In this document: positions 1 to 7,214 of the stretch, piece after piece
Numbering within the stretch: the stretch's first letter is position 1
Layout of the letters: every line of letters begins with the position of its first letter
NCBI GenBank assembly: GCA_036824005.1
Contig: DAITBA010000011.1
Location: 1 to 64,000, forward strand
Direction of reading: 5' to 3'
Length of the DNA: 64,000 bases
Origin: DAITBA01 sp036824005
GTDB taxonomy: Bacteria; Pseudomonadota; Gammaproteobacteria; Burkholderiales; Rhodocyclaceae
The notes under the pieces: model-generated
Told to the model about the DNA's origin: nothing
The model's database searches: none
The model's input: only the letters and a program-made list of their open reading frames with translations
Made by a program: the position numbers and the translations under genes

Positions 1-573
1 CGCCATTTTTACCGGTTGAAACGACTGAAAATTGGGTTTTTCTACAGCCTCAACGAGGATGTAACCGACGATGATGTACCAATGCAACGGGGTCCCCGTG
101 ACAATGCGAAAGGTTCCTAGCCCGACGCCGATCGCCACGCCGATCGCCACCGCGATACGCAGACCCCAGACGGTGATCGTGCCGCCAGAGACGCTGGCGG
201 CTTTGATCGCCACCGCGATCAGCGCCGGCTCGACGATGGTCGTGGCGAACCCAGTCGCGGCGCCGAAAGCATACACCCACAGATAGTCCTGCCAACCGGT
301 TGCCTCGGCTGGCGCGGCCGCCCCATGGACGAGACCGGGATCGGTCAGTTGCGCCGCCATGAGCCGGCCGAGGGGAAAGAGCGCCGTTTCCAGGCCGTCC
401 AGGAACAGCGTCAGCCCGAGGAGGACGTACACGAACCCCAGCAGCGTCCGCCGCAGTTGGGGGATGGGCTGGCGCAAGACGAAGATCTGGAATCCGAACA
501 AGGTCGCCGCGATCGGAGCCACGTCCCAGATGGTGCCAGCAAGCGTGCGCGCGAGGCCGACGAGCGTATCCAT
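1..573 (-). CDS. DUF1538 family membrane protein, second half (partial)
   Basis: The frame is open from an ATG at 573 to the window edge (191 codons), so the C-terminus is missing. It is very hydrophobic and parallels the upstream gene closely: both carry an LRQPIP/LHQPIP motif, a GLETALFPLG/GLEMGLFPIG segment, a TIVEPAL/TVAEPAL motif and a final HWYIIVGY/HWFIIGGY stretch. The family is DUF1538. From memory, a DUF1538 pair called UmpAB acts as a two-component cation/proton antiporter in Halomonas. The ATG lies one base after the stop of the preceding gene, so the two are surely co-translated. Ion transport is an inference from the family. Confidence 0.8.
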   Translation of the reverse strand, partial: MDTLVGLARTLAGTIWDVAPIAATLFGFQIFVLRQPIPQLRRTLLGFVYVLLGLTLFLDGLETALFPLGRLMAAQLTDPGLVHGAAAPAEATGWQDYLWVYAFGAATGFATTIVEPALIAVAIKAASVSGGTITVWGLRIAVAIGVAIGVGLGTFRIVTGTPLHWYIIVGYILVEAVEKPNFQSFQPVKMA

Positions 574-574
574 G

Positions 575-1309
575 TCAGAAAAACGTTCCGTACATCATGA
601 CGAAGATCATCGGCGTCAACGAGGCGAATGCAATGAGGCCGAAGCCGTCGATCATTGGATTGCGGCCGCGAATGGTCTGGGCGAGTCCGACGCCCAGCGC
701 GGTGAGCAGGGGGACGGTCACCGTCGAGGTGGTGACGCCGCCGGAGTCATAGGCAATGCCGATGATGCTGGGCGGAGCGAACCAGGTCATGATGACGACG
801 CCGATGTAGCCGCCAATGATGAACCAGTGGATCGGCCAGCCCTTGAGGATACGAATGACACCGATCACGACGGCGACACCCACCGCCAGGGCGACGGTGA
901 TGCGCAGGCCCAGCGCATAGTCCTCGAGCGCCGGTTCGGCGCTGGCGATGATCCCTGCTTGGGCCGCCGCCTTGGCCGCCTCGTCCGCAATGGCCATCAA
1001 CGCCGGTTCCGCGACGGTGGTGCCGAAACCGAGCAGGAAGCTGAATGTCAGAAGCCAGGCCAGGCTGCCCTTCGCGGCGAAGCCGTAGGCCATCGCCTCG
1101 CCGATCGGAAACAGGCCCATCTCCAAGCCTCGGATGAACAGAGTAAGCCCGGCCACGACCATGAGCAAGCCGATGGTCATATCGCCCAAATTGGGGATGG
1201 GCTGATGAAGCACGACCAGTTGAAAGAAGCCGACCACGGCAATGATCGGCAGCAAGTCGCGGACGCTGTCTCGAACGGAACGGTAAAACTCCCTGAACGC
1301 CGGGTGCAT
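575..1309 (-). CDS. DUF1538 family membrane protein, first half
   Basis: A 244-residue multi-pass membrane protein. Visible family features are LHQPIPNLGD near residue 34, RGLEMGLFPIGEAMAYG near 59, GTTVAEPALMAI near 97 and a final glycine-rich segment. Some DUF1538 proteins carry two such repeats in one chain. Here the two repeats are separate genes one base apart, consistent with a two-subunit transporter similar to UmpAB (known from memory for Halomonas, not tested here). It is transcribed away from the calcium/sodium-exchanger-like gene at 1577, with 267 bases between the start codons, so both units probably use promoters in that gap. Function inferred: cation/proton exchange in the inner membrane. 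Confidence 0.85.
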   Translation of the reverse strand: MHPAFREFYRSVRDSVRDLLPIIAVVGFFQLVVLHQPIPNLGDMTIGLLMVVAGLTLFIRGLEMGLFPIGEAMAYGFAAKGSLAWLLTFSFLLGFGTTVAEPALMAIADEAAKAAAQAGIIASAEPALEDYALGLRITVALAVGVAVVIGVIRILKGWPIHWFIIGGYIGVVIMTWFAPPSIIGIAYDSGGVTTSTVTVPLLTALGVGLAQTIRGRNPMIDGFGLIAFASLTPMIFVMMYGTFF

Positions 1310-1576
1310 GGTGCGGGTCGTCGCCGGAGCGGCGAAAGCGTGTCATAGGTTTCTGAGGCGCTGTCGCGATGCTACAACAAATGGCGTCGGCGCCAGTTGC
1401 GCGAACGCAACGGCGTTGCGGTTCGATGCCGACGGCGTCGGACATGCGGGCGCCGAGGCGATGACATCCGGCCGGCCCGTCACGATCGGCTTCGGACGGC
1501 CGGATCAGTCCGCCTTGCGTCCGCTTACACGAAACGACAAGATGCCGGCTGTCGTCAACCACCGAACCCGTTCGCC

Positions 1577-2593
1577 ATGAGCGCCGGCATGCTCGCCTGG
1601 CTGCAGTTTCTGTTCTGCGTTGCCGTGATCGGCGCGGCAGGCTACCGCCTCTCGCTCTTCGGCGATGTCATTGCCGAGAAGACGGGGCTGGGACGCAGCT
1701 GGACCGGCCTTGTCCTGCTCGCTTCGGTAACGTCGCTGCCCGAACTGGTCACCGGCATCAGCGCCGTGACGGCTGCCGCTGTGCCGAACATTGCCGTGGG
1801 CGATGCGCTCGGCAGTTGCGTGTTCAACCTCATGCTTATCGTGCTGCTGGATTTCCTCCATCGAGGGGAGTCGGTCTATACGCGCGCCAGCGTCGGCCAC
1901 GTTCTTTCCGCGGGGTTCGGCACACTGCTTATCGGCGTTGTTGCCTTCAACATCCTGCTCGGGGAAAAAACGATCGGCATGGTGATCGGGCACGTCGGCT
2001 TTTACACACCGCTGATTCTTGTCCTCTACGTCTTCGCCATGCGCACGGTGTTTCGCTACGAACAGCGGCAGATCGCAGCCGGCACCGAGGTGGTTGCGGC
2101 GCGCTATCCGGAAATGACGCTGCGCAATGCCCTGATCGGATATTTGCTTGCCTCGGCCGTGGTCGTCGTCGCCGGCACGTGGCTGCCCTTCGTCGGCGAC
2201 GAGCTTGCTGCGCGCATGGGGTGGAGCAAGACCTTCGTCGGCACGCTGTTCGTTGCCTTTGCCACCTCCGTGCCGGAGCTGGCCGTTACGGTTGCCGCGT
2301 GGCGTATCGGTGCCCTCGACATGGCGATCGGCAACCTGTTTGGCAGCAATCTGTTCGACATTGCCATCATTGCCGTCGATGATCTTGCCTACCTGCCCGG
2401 ACCGCTGCTGGCCCATGTCTCACCGATGCATGTGGTGTCCGCGGTCTCGGCGATGATGATGAATGGCGTTGCCGTGGTCGGGCTGCTTTATCGGCCGGCA
2501 ACGCGCCTGTTCGGCGCCGGCGGCTGGGCAAGTCTGCTCCTGGTAGTGATCTACCTGCTGAATTCGATGGCTCTTTTTCTGCACGGCGACTGA
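1577..2593 (+). CDS. CaCA-family sodium/calcium exchanger-like protein
   Basis: A 338-residue inner-membrane protein with the two inverted alpha repeats of the Ca2+:cation antiporter family. The first repeat shows SVTSLPELVTG followed by NIAVGDALGSCVFN. The second shows AFATSVPELAVT followed by MAIGNLFGSNLFD. The paired acidic residues in SLPEL/SVPEL and the asparagines in the glycine-rich loops are the ion-binding positions of the family. The frame stays open further upstream, but that part is arginine-rich and unlike a membrane protein. ATG 1577 starts directly before the first hydrophobic segment. It probably moves Ca2+ or another divalent cation against Na+ or H+; the ion cannot be read from the sequence. 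Confidence 0.88.
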   Translation: MSAGMLAWLQFLFCVAVIGAAGYRLSLFGDVIAEKTGLGRSWTGLVLLASVTSLPELVTGISAVTAAAVPNIAVGDALGSCVFNLMLIVLLDFLHRGESVYTRASVGHVLSAGFGTLLIGVVAFNILLGEKTIGMVIGHVGFYTPLILVLYVFAMRTVFRYEQRQIAAGTEVVAARYPEMTLRNALIGYLLASAVVVVAGTWLPFVGDELAARMGWSKTFVGTLFVAFATSVPELAVTVAAWRIGALDMAIGNLFGSNLFDIAIIAVDDLAYLPGPLLAHVSPMHVVSAVSAMMMNGVAVVGLLYRPATRLFGAGGWASLLLVVIYLLNSMALFLHGD

Positions 2594-2723
2594 TGCCGTC
2601 TGCGGGCGACCGGTGGCCTCTGGCAGGCAGCAGAGCGATCCGCCTTGCAGTTTGCCTGTTTTGCGCCTACAGTTTCTGTAAGACCCGTGCGGGTCCGAAT
2701 GTTCGTAATCATCGGAGGTGTTC

Positions 2724-2867
2724 ATGATCAAGCGTATCGCAGCGTTGTTGGCTCTGGCGCTTGCTGTTTCCTCGACCTCGGTCCTGGCGTGCCCCGGCGA
2801 CAAGGTCAAGGCCGACGGCAAGGGCGACAGCAGTCAACCGGCGAAGCCGAGGCCGGGCAGCACCTGA
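2724..2867 (+). CDS. Small secreted protein with Cys at predicted cleavage site
   Basis: A 47-residue protein behind a strong ribosome-binding site (ATCGGAGGTG, 2711-2720). Residues 1-22 form a clean signal peptide (MIKRIAALLALALAVSSTS, then VLAC). The mature part begins CPGDK and is short, charged and Pro/Lys/Gly-rich. The VLAC sequence is compatible with a lipoprotein signal, with Leu at -2 slightly off consensus. It is followed 24 bases later by a strong intrinsic terminator, so it is expressed as a short transcript. No family recognised. The ribosome-binding site, signal peptide and terminator together make it a real gene. Confidence 0.7.
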   Translation: MIKRIAALLALALAVSSTSVLACPGDKVKADGKGDSSQPAKPRPGST

Positions 2868-2891
2868 TTCGGCGGACTCCAGTCGATCCGG

Positions 2892-2915
2892 AAGGGGCAG
2901 CGCGCGCTGCCCCTT
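2892..2915 (+). terminator. Rho-independent terminator
   Basis: A perfect 24-base palindrome (AAGGGGCAGCGC and its complement, GCGC at the centre) followed by TT and then GTT. It starts 24 bases after the stop of the 47-residue gene and also lies just past the end of the M23 peptidase gene on the other strand, so it may serve both. Confidence 0.8.
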
Positions 2916-2945
2916 TTGTTTGCTGCGCAGGAAACGCGCGAGGGG

Positions 2946-3920
2946 TCACTCGGCGTGCTTCGATGGGCCGATGAACAGCTCCGGGTCCACCATGGCGCCG
3001 TTGAGGACGACGCTCCAATGCAGGTGCGGGCCGGTGGCGCGGCCGGTCATGCCCGACAGTCCGATGCGCTGATCGCGGCGGACGGCGTCGCCCGGGCGGA
3101 CATCGATGCGCGACAGATGGCAGTACATCGTCAGCAGCCCCTGGCCGTGATCGATGAACACCGTGCTGCCGTTGAAGAAGTAATCGCCCGTGTCGATCAC
3201 CTCGCCGGCGGCCGCGGCGACGACGGGCGAGCCGTGCGGCACGGCCACGTCCAGCCCGGCGTGGGGGCTGCGCGGCGCGCCGTTGTAGATGCGTCGCAGG
3301 CCAAAGCGGCTGGACAGGGGGGCGGCGGCCGGCAGCCGCAAGTGCAAATCCGTTAGCGCAACGTCGCGCCAGTGGTTTTTCACTTCCTCGATGAGCGTGC
3401 GCTCGCGCTCGATGCGGACGAGATCTTCGGTGCTCGGCGTCACCTTGCGCCGGTCCTTCAAAGTCAGATGCTGGGTCGGATAGTGCTTGGGATCGACGCG
3501 GAAGGGCTGCACCATCTCCCTTGTACCGGCGCGCACGCGCAGTTCGTGGCGGCCGGTCGTGATGTTCAGGGGCAGCCCGACGATGGCGAACCACGTATCG
3601 GTCTGCCTGAGCACAAGCACGGGTTTGCCCTGGAACCACGCCCGTGGCGGGCTCGCGAGTGGATCGGGTCTCTCTGCAGCGATGCGCAGCACCGCGACAC
3701 CGCCGGGCACGCTCCGATGTTCCGGCATCGCGCCCGACGCCGGCGCCGCAATGACCACGATGGCCAGCGCGAGGCTCAGGCGCAGCCGCCGGCGCAGGGC
3801 GGCGCGCAGGCCGTTCCCTGCGGTGCGCGAAACGATGGCAGTGCAGATATTGACGAGCGTCAATTCCCGTGCCGCACAAATGCCTAGAATGGCGCCGGCA
3901 CTGGCTTGGAGGGGCGCCAT
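2946..3920 (-). CDS. M23 family metallopeptidase (LytM/peptidoglycan hydrolase)
   Basis: A 324-codon frame ending in a complete M23 peptidase domain. The zinc-site signature HAGLDVAVPHG (about residue 220), the YCHLS motif (about 268) and GPHLHW (about 296) supply the H..D, H and HxH ligands. The N-terminal part carries a hydrophobic signal segment (LSLALAIVVIAAPASGA, roughly residues 48-64) and a beta-rich domain before the catalytic core, as in secreted M23 endopeptidases. The first ATG overlaps the start codon of the divergent hemerythrin gene by two bases, so the true start is probably further in. An in-frame TTG before LTLVNICTAIV is one option. Predicted periplasmic cell-wall peptidase; the start is uncertain. 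Confidence 0.85.
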   Translation of the reverse strand: MAPLQASAGAILGICAARELTLVNICTAIVSRTAGNGLRAALRRRLRLSLALAIVVIAAPASGAMPEHRSVPGGVAVLRIAAERPDPLASPPRAWFQGKPVLVLRQTDTWFAIVGLPLNITTGRHELRVRAGTREMVQPFRVDPKHYPTQHLTLKDRRKVTPSTEDLVRIERERTLIEEVKNHWRDVALTDLHLRLPAAAPLSSRFGLRRIYNGAPRSPHAGLDVAVPHGSPVVAAAAGEVIDTGDYFFNGSTVFIDHGQGLLTMYCHLSRIDVRPGDAVRRDQRIGLSGMTGRATGPHLHWSVVLNGAMVDPELFIGPSKHAE

Positions 3921-4335
3921 GTCGGTCTACCACTGGTCCGCGGTGCAGGAAGAGGGCCTGCCGCCGCTGGACAGTATCCACAGAGAATTCGTCGAGCTAT
4001 TCAATGCGCTTGTCCAGGCCTCGGACGGAGAGTTTATCGCTCGTCTGCTCGAGCTGATCAACCACACCGTCGCGCATTTCGATACGGAATACCGATGGAT
4101 GGAGCAGACCGGCTTTCCGCCCATTACGATTCACAAGTGCGAACATGACCGCGCACTGCAAATGCTGCATGACGTGCGCCACCGCGCCGAGACCGGAGAC
4201 ATTCCCCTTGGACGCAGGATGGTGGAACAGGTGCCGGCGTGGTTCGAGTATCACGCCGCGACGCTCGACAGTGCCTTGGCTTCGTACCTGCGCAACGTCG
4301 GCTTCGATCCCCCCGGGCGCGCCGCGCCGGCGTAG
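3919..4335 (+). CDS. Bacteriohemerythrin
   Basis: A 138-residue single-domain hemerythrin. The di-iron ligands are visible in order: H in DSIHREF, H and E in HFDTEY, H and H in HKCEHD, and H and D in YHAATLD. Such proteins bind O2 reversibly, and sometimes NO, for storage, delivery or sensing. It is a clear paralogue of the protein at 12692: both share HREFV, GFPPI, a PLGR/ALGR segment and PAWFE. The two genes flank the sigma-54 signalling block. The start is ATG 3919 and reads MSVYHW. A longer frame exists upstream but lies antisense to the M23 gene. Confidence 0.9.
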   Translation: MSVYHWSAVQEEGLPPLDSIHREFVELFNALVQASDGEFIARLLELINHTVAHFDTEYRWMEQTGFPPITIHKCEHDRALQMLHDVRHRAETGDIPLGRRMVEQVPAWFEYHAATLDSALASYLRNVGFDPPGRAAPA

Positions 4336-4347
4336 CGGCCCTGAGGG

Positions 4348-4728
4348 TCATCCATCTGGAAATGCCTTAAGGCACAACGTGCCCGCGGTATTTCGCGCCT
4401 TCAACTGACCCTCGCCCTTTTCCTCCCGGGGCGGCGAGAACTCGCCAGCTTCGATGCGCCCGAGAATATGCTCGTAGACCTGGCGCAGCCTGTCCTCCGG
4501 CTCGCCCTTGCCCGAGAGCACGTTGCGCATATGCGCCTTCATGTCGGCGTAGGTGTCCGTGGCACCATTGCCCAGCGCGTTGTACATAAAGCGCACGTTC
4601 TTCTGCACGGCGCTGCAGATCCTGAGCGGCTTGCCGCGCGCGTCCCAGGTGATTTCGTCGGACCACGCGGGCAGGCTCGACACGGCGAGCAGAGCGAGGG
4701 ATGCGAAGATCGGGGGCAGCTTGGTCAT
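4348..4728 (-). CDS. Secreted protein of unknown function
   Basis: A 126-residue protein with a clear signal peptide (MTKLPPIFASLALLAVSSLPAWS, cleaved near residue 23). The mature part contains two cysteines far apart (LRICSAVQ and TLCLKAF), possibly one disulfide, and a charged helical middle (DRLRQVYEHILGRIE). No family recognised. It lies beyond the terminator at 4860-4888, so it is probably transcribed separately from the five-gene operon upstream. It converges with the hemerythrin gene, with 12 bases between stops. Periplasmic location is inferred from the signal peptide. Confidence 0.65.
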   Translation of the reverse strand: MTKLPPIFASLALLAVSSLPAWSDEITWDARGKPLRICSAVQKNVRFMYNALGNGATDTYADMKAHMRNVLSGKGEPEDRLRQVYEHILGRIEAGEFSPPREEKGEGQLKARNTAGTLCLKAFPDG

Positions 4729-4859
4729 GGTCGTCGTCCGGCCGCGGTAAAAACCGGCGGTGCAAAAGCTGCGCCGGCGCCCGGCGCTGGACCGCGCGCC
4801 GGGTGCGGATGCCGCTGGGCCGCCAACTGCGCGCGTTGTCAGCGCGCAGCTATGTTAAA

Positions 4860-4888
4860 GGCAGGGTTGGCCGAAGCACAACCCTGCC
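4860..4888 (-). terminator. Rho-independent terminator of the five-gene sigma-54 operon
   Basis: Read on the minus strand, GGCAGGGTTG pairs perfectly with CAACCCTGCC across a 9-base loop containing TTCG, and is followed by TTTAA. It begins 46 bases after the stop of the 70-residue gene and closes the operon that starts at 6950. Confidence 0.8.
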
Positions 4889-4934
4889 ACGAAGACGCTG
4901 CCGCGTATCGTCCGGACTGTGCCGGCCGACAGTC

Positions 4935-5147
4935 TTACGGATCGACGTGGATCTCGGTCTGCGATACCACGCTCTGTTGCTGAGTCGTGGCTTCGTGCGC
5001 CTCCTCGCCGCCGGTGACGACGACGGCGGCAGCGGCGCCGAGAAAGGCGGCGAGCGCCAATCCGAGTCCGGCGGTGAAGAAGCCGTTCTGTCCGGCGCAT
5101 GTCTTGACCGGGCCTGTCGCGAATCCGTCTTTGCGGGTGATGTTCAT
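4935..5147 (-). CDS. Small single-span membrane protein (last gene of sigma-54 operon)
   Basis: A 70-residue protein with a good ribosome-binding site (GAGGAG, 8 bases before ATG). The N-terminal 22 residues are polar and contain one Cys. A Gly/Ala-rich hydrophobic segment follows (FFTAGLGLALAAFLGAAAAV, about residues 24-43), then a short acidic, Gln-rich tail (EEAHEATTQQQ). No family recognised. It is the fifth gene of the operon starting at 6950, 64 bases after the hydrolase stop, and a strong terminator follows. Probably an inner-membrane protein; topology is not certain. Confidence 0.65.
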   Translation of the reverse strand: MNITRKDGFATGPVKTCAGQNGFFTAGLGLALAAFLGAAAAVVVTGGEEAHEATTQQQSVVSQTEIHVDP

Positions 5148-5211
5148 GATGTGCTCTCCTCTGTGTTGGGGTTGGGGGTGACGAAGAAATCGCGGTGCGT
5201 GTTGCCCGTGA

Positions 5212-6108
5212 TCACGCCGTGTCGCGCGCCTGCGCCGCTGCTGCGCGCATTAGCGAATCCACGTACTCGTCTGACGCGAATTCGGTGGCGCTTTGCCTCG
5301 TGGCCGGGCAAGGCTGGGCATCGAGGAAGCTCTCGATGAGCGCGTTTACTTCCCGGGCGTGGGAAACCGGCCCCATGTGGCCCATCACCGGCAGCTCGCG
5401 GAACAGCGCCTGCGGCAGAGTCTTCCGGAGCAGAGCGGTGATTTGCCGCGTCGACGCACGGCTGTGCGCGCCCGAGAGGTAGAGCATCGGCAGTTCGAGC
5501 AGCGCTAGGTCGCGCATGGTCGTCGTGTCGTTGAATGCCGCGTCGAACTGACCGGCGACGCAGCCCATGCGCTCGGCGATGGTCCGCTGCTGGGCCGCAT
5601 CCATTCCTGCCCAGGCCGATTGCTCCGTCCAATAGTCGATGAAGCCTTGGGCGGCGACGTCCGGCCGCCCGGCGTCCACGGCGCGGCGCACGGCCGCGGC
5701 GACGGAGATGATCTCCGCCGTGCTGCGATGACCTGGGAGGCGATCGAGCAACAGACGGAACAGCACCGGCTCGTAGAGTACGACACTGCGCACCCGGTGC
5801 GGATACATGAGCGCGAGCTTGAGCGCGATGGCGCCGCCATAGGAATGTCCGACCAGATGCGCGCGTTCCGGCAGCGCGTCGAACAGCGATGCGATGAACG
5901 CCGCTTCTTCCGCCAGGCTCGGACGTGCAGCGCCGGGCCACGCGGGACTCTTGCCATGGCCGTAGAGATCCGGCGCCATGACGCGATACTTGGCATCGAG
6001 CTGCCGCATCAGCGGCTCCCACTGCCTCGAGGAGGCCGCGCTGGAGTGCAGGCAGATCACCGGGGATCCATCTCCGGTGCAACGCACGAAGGGCATGATC
6101 TTGTTCAT
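5212..6108 (-). CDS. Alpha/beta hydrolase
   Basis: A 298-residue alpha/beta-hydrolase-fold protein without a signal peptide, so probably cytoplasmic. The oxyanion region is HSSAASSRQW (residues 21-30). The nucleophile elbow is GHSYGG with Ser89. A candidate catalytic His lies in GHMGPVSH (His244 or His250). The acid usually found after strand 7 is not obvious: the corresponding stretch reads LSGAHSRAS without an Asp, so the acid may be elsewhere. The usual activities are esterase, lipase or C-C hydrolase; the substrate is unknown. It is the only enzyme in a sigma-54 operon whose other products are small exported or membrane proteins, so a role in envelope lipid or storage-polymer turnover is possible but unproven. 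Confidence 0.85.
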   Translation of the reverse strand: MNKIMPFVRCTGDGSPVICLHSSAASSRQWEPLMRQLDAKYRVMAPDLYGHGKSPAWPGAARPSLAEEAAFIASLFDALPERAHLVGHSYGGAIALKLALMYPHRVRSVVLYEPVLFRLLLDRLPGHRSTAEIISVAAAVRRAVDAGRPDVAAQGFIDYWTEQSAWAGMDAAQQRTIAERMGCVAGQFDAAFNDTTTMRDLALLELPMLYLSGAHSRASTRQITALLRKTLPQALFRELPVMGHMGPVSHAREVNALIESFLDAQPCPATRQSATEFASDEYVDSLMRAAAAQARDTA

Positions 6109-6150
6109 GGTTTGTCTGTTTGAAATGTGTTTGCCAGGGGTCGGGGGTGC

Positions 6151-6321
6151 TCAGGGGTGCATCGTTTCCAGTGCCGGCTGCCGGTGGCGCCGGCGGTTCT
6201 GCCACCAGGCATAGAGGGGCAGCCAGAGGATCGAGCCCGGCAGCGCAAGCATGACGAGATAGGGCAGCGCCTCGGCGAAGCGGCGCAACGCAAGCTGCCG
6301 CCGTGACCATATCGTTCTCAT
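6151..6321 (-). CDS. Small membrane protein, 56 residues
   Basis: A short gene with ATG at 6321, 26 bases after the stop of the gene before it. The N-terminus is basic (MRTIWSRRQLALRRF). One hydrophobic span follows (LPYLVMLALPGSILWLPLYAW, about residues 19-39), then a basic tail (QNRRRHR). The second half of the span resembles the LPGSxLxLP pattern seen in some LETM1-like bacterial proteins, but this is too short to assign. Its ribosome-binding site is weak, so it may be translated by coupling. No family recognised. Confidence 0.55.
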   Translation of the reverse strand: MRTIWSRRQLALRRFAEALPYLVMLALPGSILWLPLYAWWQNRRRHRQPALETMHP

Positions 6322-6347
6322 CGTCGTGCTCTGCGTTTTGCCCTGGG

Positions 6348-6557
6348 TCAGGGCCGCCACCGGGCCCACAGGGCAACGTTGTGCTGCAGCCTGTCGTCGC
6401 CGCATACCGGGGGCGACATCGCATCGCCGCGATCGTCGCAGGGCATCAGCCGGTCGCTGTCCCGGTCCTGGAACTCGTGGCCCTCCAGCCACGCGGTGGC
6501 GCATCCGGCAAGGACCGTCACCTGAAGCGCGGAGAAGGGTGATTCGGCGTGACTCAT
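6348..6557 (-). CDS. Small Cys-containing putative lipoprotein, 69 residues
   Basis: The ATG at 6557 follows a strong ribosome-binding site (GAGGAGA, 6 bases spacing). Residues 10-19 read ALQVTVLAGC. LAGC is a canonical lipobox, but the preceding hydrophobic stretch is short and MSHAESPF is not basic, so lipidation is uncertain. Two more cysteines occur later (LMPCDD and PPVCGDD). The rest is acidic and has no recognised family. It is the second gene of the sigma-54 operon, 27 bases after the stop of the first. Confidence 0.6.
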   Translation of the reverse strand: MSHAESPFSALQVTVLAGCATAWLEGHEFQDRDSDRLMPCDDRGDAMSPPVCGDDRLQHNVALWARWRP

Positions 6558-6584
6558 GGCTGTCTCCTCGGCGGGGGTTTCGCT

Positions 6585-6950
6585 TCAGTTCGCTTCGACG
6601 GTGTCGGTCGCCGCGCTGTGGGCGACGGTTTCGCGGCCGCTCTCCCTCGTTGCGGCGGTTTCGCCGCCCGCTATCCTCGACTTGGCGACCATGACGGCAG
6701 GATGGTCGGCCAACACGCGCGGCGGCACCGACTCCAGCGCCAGGCGCGCCGGATGGAGGTAGATCTTGGACGCGTAGTCGTAGCCCGCCTTGCTTTGCAT
6801 GCGCGCTACGACGACGGCAGGGTGATCGCCCGGCCGCGTGGCCGCGATGGCCGCCTGCCCGGTGTCGCCGGCCTGCACGGGTTGCACGGACGCCGCGAGT
6901 ACCATGGACGCGGCAACGATGACCAATTGTTTGATGAGTCGCTCTTGCAT
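6585..6950 (-). CDS. Exported protein with repeated DHPAV motif (first gene of sigma-54 operon)
   Basis: A 121-residue protein starting at ATG 6950 behind GGAGGAAATC. A longer frame to 6989 exists but lacks a ribosome-binding site. The signal peptide is MQERLIKQLVIVAASMVLAA, cleaved near VQA-GD (about residue 27). The mature part repeats a short motif, GDHPAVVVAR at about residue 41 and ADHPAVMVAK at about 81, around a segment containing YDYASKIYLHP. The tail is polar, Ser/Thr/Glu-rich. No family recognised. Its mRNA would start near 7004 from the -24/-12 promoter at 7016-7030, giving a leader of about 55 bases. Confidence 0.72.
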   Translation of the reverse strand: MQERLIKQLVIVAASMVLAASVQPVQAGDTGQAAIAATRPGDHPAVVVARMQSKAGYDYASKIYLHPARLALESVPPRVLADHPAVMVAKSRIAGGETAATRESGRETVAHSAATDTVEAN

Positions 6951-7015
6951 GATTTCCTCCTCGGTTTTTCCGGTTCTTGGATCGCGCAATTCCTTCTGCG
7001 CTCGCCATTACCAAC

Positions 7016-7030
7016 GCAATGGCTATGCCA
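7016..7030 (-). promoter_or_regulatory. Sigma-54 (-24/-12) promoter
   Basis: On the minus strand the sequence is TGGCATAGCCATTGC. This fits the sigma-54 consensus TGGCAYRNNNNTTGC at every fixed position, with the GG and GC elements at the required spacing. The following base is G rather than the usual A/T. Transcription would begin about 12 bases downstream, near 7004, in front of the gene at 6950. A sigma-54 activator gene ends at 7215, immediately upstream. Confidence 0.8.
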
Positions 7031-7095
7031 AGGAAGTGAATTAATGAAAATTCAAATGGTTACATGCAGAATGAGAAACAAGACAGAATTGAAAA

Positions 7096-7115
7096 CTGTT
7101 GTTAAATCACAACAG
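7096..7115. promoter_or_regulatory. Upstream activator dyad 1
   Basis: A perfect dyad, CTGTTGT-N6-ACAACAG. Its centre is about 101 bases upstream of the predicted sigma-54 start, the usual enhancer distance. The inner form TGTT-N10-AACA has the same geometry as the TGTC-N10-GACA sites reported for GlrR, the closest recognised relative of the adjacent regulator. Confidence 0.7.
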
Positions 7116-7161
7116 CAATGCGGGTTGCTGATCCAACTACTTGATTGCGAAAGTGATTTTT

Positions 7162-7181
7162 CCGTTGTGGGGCCACAACAG
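7162..7181. promoter_or_regulatory. Upstream activator dyad 2
   Basis: A second copy of the same dyad with one arm mismatch, CCGTTGT-N6-ACAACAG, here with the longer perfect core GTTGTGG-GG-CCACAAC. It is centred 66 bases from the first copy and about 167 bases upstream of the predicted start. Both dyads are embedded near repeats of ACAGAATTGA (7083-7092 and 7178-7187). Confidence 0.7.
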
Positions 7182-7214
7182 AATTGAGCACCGATGGCGC
7201 TCTGAAACCAACAG

